NCBI RefSeq assembly: GCF_000150275.1
Contig: NW_002060968.1
Location: 167,797 to 231,796 of the forward strand
Reading direction: 5' to 3'
Length of the DNA stretch: 64,000 nucleotides
Source: Trichoplax adhaerens
Taxonomy: Eukaryota > Placozoa > Uniplacotomia > Trichoplacea > Trichoplacidae
A program made the position numbers and the translations under genes. This document shows positions 60,561-64,000 of this stretch, in pieces. Numbering within the stretch: the stretch's first letter is position 1; each line of letters begins with the position of its first letter. The notes beneath the pieces are model-generated. The model searched no databases. It was not told the origin of the DNA and saw nothing but the letters and a program-made list of their open reading frames with translations.

Positions 60561-63500
60561 AGTTTATTTATTTCATAGTTTTAGGCTAATAATTTTCTTG
60601 TCTAGGCAACCTTAAATGAGATAATTTTATTTTCAAACTTTGCGATAATAATCTAGTCTAAAAGCTTTTCGAGATATCTATATGAGTATACTGTGTTTCT
60701 GAGCTTGAAGCTAACAATTTTCAGACACAACCTCTTTTCTGAGATCAGTTTACTTCATAGCTTTACTGCAATAAGTTTTCTTATCCAGTCATTTCAAACT
60801 TTGAAAAATTTCTTTTGTTCTTTAAACAGTTGCGGTATGCGTATTCTATATTTTCAATCAATTACAATTAAAAGTAAGAAATTTCACTAAATTATCATAA
60901 TTTGTAGATTCATTTATCCTTAACACGAGCACCCCTTCAGAAATGGGCGTCATAATTACTGTATTTCCACGTCTTATTAGAATACGCTACTTTTTATACA
61001 AATCTAGGCATGCATCTAAGGTATATTTGCATATGCGTTCAGAAATTACATTGAACGTTTAAAACATTCATACGTATAACCATCAATTTTAGCTATTCCT
61101 ATGCAATTGACGACATATTTTCCATTTTGATGATGTCGACTAAAATTGCCTAATCTAACTTTCATACCTGTAGACGGAATACTTTAGATCTGAACATCCA
61201 CGTAAACGTTGATGCGGACAATGTTTCAAACCATTATCAACCTTCAATCACAGATCCAGTAATTTGATCCGTAACTGTATGAGCGTATAAGTGTATTTGC
61301 TATAATCAATTTGTAAGAAATGTTACAAAATATGAGATATAAATATCTAAAGCATGGGAATGAAAGTATCAGCACTTCATCTAATGCACTTTACAAAGTA
61401 CCCAAATTACTGCAGAAATATTATTTATATTAATTAATATAATCCAAATTCAGCAAGTCATCAATACCATGATATTAGAAGAGAATGATTATAAGCCAGC
61501 ATTAATAGATAATGTCATGCAAATACTACCGCCAAGTTTATATCAACGTATACTCGTTTATATGATATATGAATAAGGCCGTAGATAATATGTATGTTTT
61601 ATTGATATGGGAATAATATAGTTGTCATTTCTTTTTGTTTGAGCAAATCAAGTACTGAGAACCATGTATTTATGTTAATGTTAGATAAGTTAATTCAGCC
61701 TTCAATCTAACTTACTCACAGATCTAATAGTAGAAAATAAACGTCAATTTAATTTTTATATTATATATTAAAGTCAGCTTATTATCAAGCAAACTTATTT
61801 TATGGCACGACTCCAAATTTAATTTACTCCATTTCATCCATTATATGATGCTATTGCATAAATATTATTTATTAAGATGGTTATCGGCGCCATAAAGAAA
61901 TACCCATCTAGCAGGTGTAGTAATTCAGTTTATCGTAGCTACTCCTGTAGTCATTACATTGACATAAACTATTTGCTAGAATTCTTTTGTATTAAGTACG
62001 TCTTTCAATGTCATTTAAATTTACTTTATGAATTGAAATTATACAGAAATTAATTATATTACACAGGCTAAACAAAATTGAAACATATTTAAGCTATAAC
62101 AGTAAATAGAGAATAGCAATCCATGTAGAAATTTAAATTCAACATTACTAGCGTTAAAGGCTAGGATTTGAGGCAGAATTTGGTAAAGATAGGTTTGTAA
62201 AGTTATAATTTACTGTCATAATTATTTATTAACTATAGATCTATAACTAATTATAAGCCTAATTTATAATACTTTGGGTAGTGAATGTCCAACTATCATA
62301 CGAGTATACCGTATAACTGTGATATGACTGTACGCGTTAATATCATTAAATGGAATTCAATCTGAAAACAGAGGAAGATAGTTCCTAAAAACTTAAATAC
62401 ATTGTAATATAATTATTCGTACGAGCCAACATCTGATGAACCTTACAATAGACCTGAAATAGCAATTATGGCAATCAAGAATGCCCAGCCGAGGATAATC
62501 TTTATGTTTAGCGTACCGTATCTGGCATAACTAGAATTTCACTTGCTCAAATTTGAAGCTGCCCAACCTAGTAGCATAGCCCATATAATAATAAATACAA
62601 CTTCAATATACTGCAGTACAGTAGCAATAATGGGTATTAAAATAACCTGACAATAATCTTGACTATAAATTATGTTAAATTCTTGGCTTTTTACTTATCC
62701 CATTTAAATAAACTGCTACTATCAGCTGGAAGCAAAATTCATCAAAATCAATAGACATAAGAAAATATCATAAAAGTTTATGTAAGTACATGAAATTATA
62801 AATACTAATGACTATTGCTTTGCAATCTTTCCATACACATGCATACTTAATAGTCGGATAAAACACGTCATTTGATAAATAATACCTCTAATTGTCATCA
62901 ATTCAAAAACGTTTCTATTTATTATGTAAACAGTACTAGTATCCATGAATTCTGTTATTCATTTTTCCATCTATAACATATACACTATGATATTAATAAC
63001 AAAATTGAAGGATTACTTTTGCTATCTACTAAACAATTGACTTATTTATTCATTAATACTATAAAAAATTGATTTATGTCATGAAGTAATTTATAAGAAA
63101 ATGAAAGCGTATATCATGGATGATCAAGCTACTACAATATGGTAATGATAACTGTTTGAAATGTCAATCTACTTTATTGATTGTTACCCTTGTGCTCCCA
63201 TTCCACTTATTACGTAATTAATGACTAGTAACACGTCAAAGTAAACATAGAGGTCGCTTTAGGAACGTGGAATCATAGCTAGGTAATATGATGTAATATA
63301 TGGAGTTGTCTTCATCTTAACTAAATAATCAAACTAAAAAATAAATTATCTAGTAATAGCATATATTCTGGATTAAACTCAATGCTAAAGAATTTTATAA
63401 ATTAACGTAAATCAAATCATAATTGAATTAAATAGCTGATTGGACTAAATAATAAGAATAATAGTATAATCTAAATAAGATTATTAATAACAAAGATAGA

Positions 63501-64000
63501 GAAAAAAAGAAATAAGTTTTGTCTTTCAATACTTTTAACAGAATATCCCACATATATTGTAATACCACTTTGCATGGCAAATTAGCAAAAAAACTAATAC
63601 ATATACTATTACTGGTAATTTCTTTTGATATAGTTTATAATTGTTTTATAGAATAATACTGCTATTAGAAATAGGCCATGCTAGCAATCATTTTATTGCT
63701 ATAACATTAATTCTTTGCCATCCATTCACGATATATCATTATTTATCGAAACACTTTATTTTAAAGTATTAATTTTACATCAGCGTATTCGCATATTGGT
63801 ATACAGTAAATATACAATTTTATATTTAAAATATTTCCCAAGGTGTATTGAGCATATAATGCAATAATAAAAGTACCTCTAAATAAATAAAAATATATGT
63901 TTTCCTCCTTCACGCTCTTCGAGTGTGAAGGGAATATGACTAGTATATAATGGCAAATTAATTTCATGAATAATTAAAAATATAGACTTAATTTTCGTCT

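Larger units (their letters stand above)
55208..64000. other. Upstream flank of BLTP1: repeats, promoter-like patch, no gene seen
   Basis: About 8.8 kb with no supportable coding gene. In order: a mixed GC-richer stretch (55.2-55.6 kb), satellite (55.6-56.8 kb), promoter-like patch (56.87-57.2 kb), duplicated blocks (57.2-58.35 kb), unique AT-rich DNA (58.35-59.5 kb), tandem repeat (59.5-60.6 kb), and from 60.6 kb to the end AT-rich DNA in which I see nothing. ORFs at 59,513, 60,693 and 63,761 are short and lack support. Confidence 0.5.

Overview
The window is AT-rich eukaryotic nuclear DNA with spliceosomal introns (GT/AG, donors mostly GTAAG/GTAC/GTAT). The two identifiable genes are animal genes with metazoan-type, intron-dense structures. 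I infer an early-branching animal with a compact, AT-rich draft genome (placozoan- or sponge-like); the sequence alone does not settle which. One 50-N gap (507-556) shows it is a draft assembly.

Layout. 1-29,000 is mostly non-coding, repeat-bearing DNA. It carries four minus-strand members (2.5-3.7, 7.5-8.4, 12.3-13.7 and 19.1-19.9 kb) of a small, very diverged tandem gene family that I do not recognise. Three members share a matching 3'-exon plan, with an identical 119-nt penultimate exon and the same splice phases; the fourth is more diverged. This is the best candidate for something undescribed. 15-28 kb also holds old copies of a several-kilobase duplicated unit. 29.2-31.3 kb is a complete six-exon plus-strand gene for mitochondrial ribosomal protein uL22m (MRPL22), with a YY1-type site next to its ATG and a possible alternative last exon.

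32.4-55.2 kb is one minus-strand gene for the giant bridge-like lipid transfer protein BLTP1 (KIAA1109 / tweek / Csf1 family). I could join 56 coding exons with matching phases into one frame of about 4518 codons, from an N-terminal membrane anchor to the conserved C-terminus. MRPL22 and BLTP1 converge tail to tail, with about 1 kb between their stop codons. BLTP1 intron 1 (3.2 kb) is much longer than the others and contains a minisatellite and one unexplained exon-like ORF.

55.2-64 kb has no gene I can support. It holds a roughly 300-bp satellite rich in GTAC palindromes (55.6-56.8 kb), a GC-richer promoter-like patch with YY1 and CRE sites (56.9-57.2 kb), duplicated blocks (57.2-58.3 kb) and a roughly 120-bp tandem repeat (59.5-60.6 kb). 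MRPL22 (mitochondrial translation) and BLTP1 (lipid transfer at ER contact sites) have no functional link visible here beyond adjacency.
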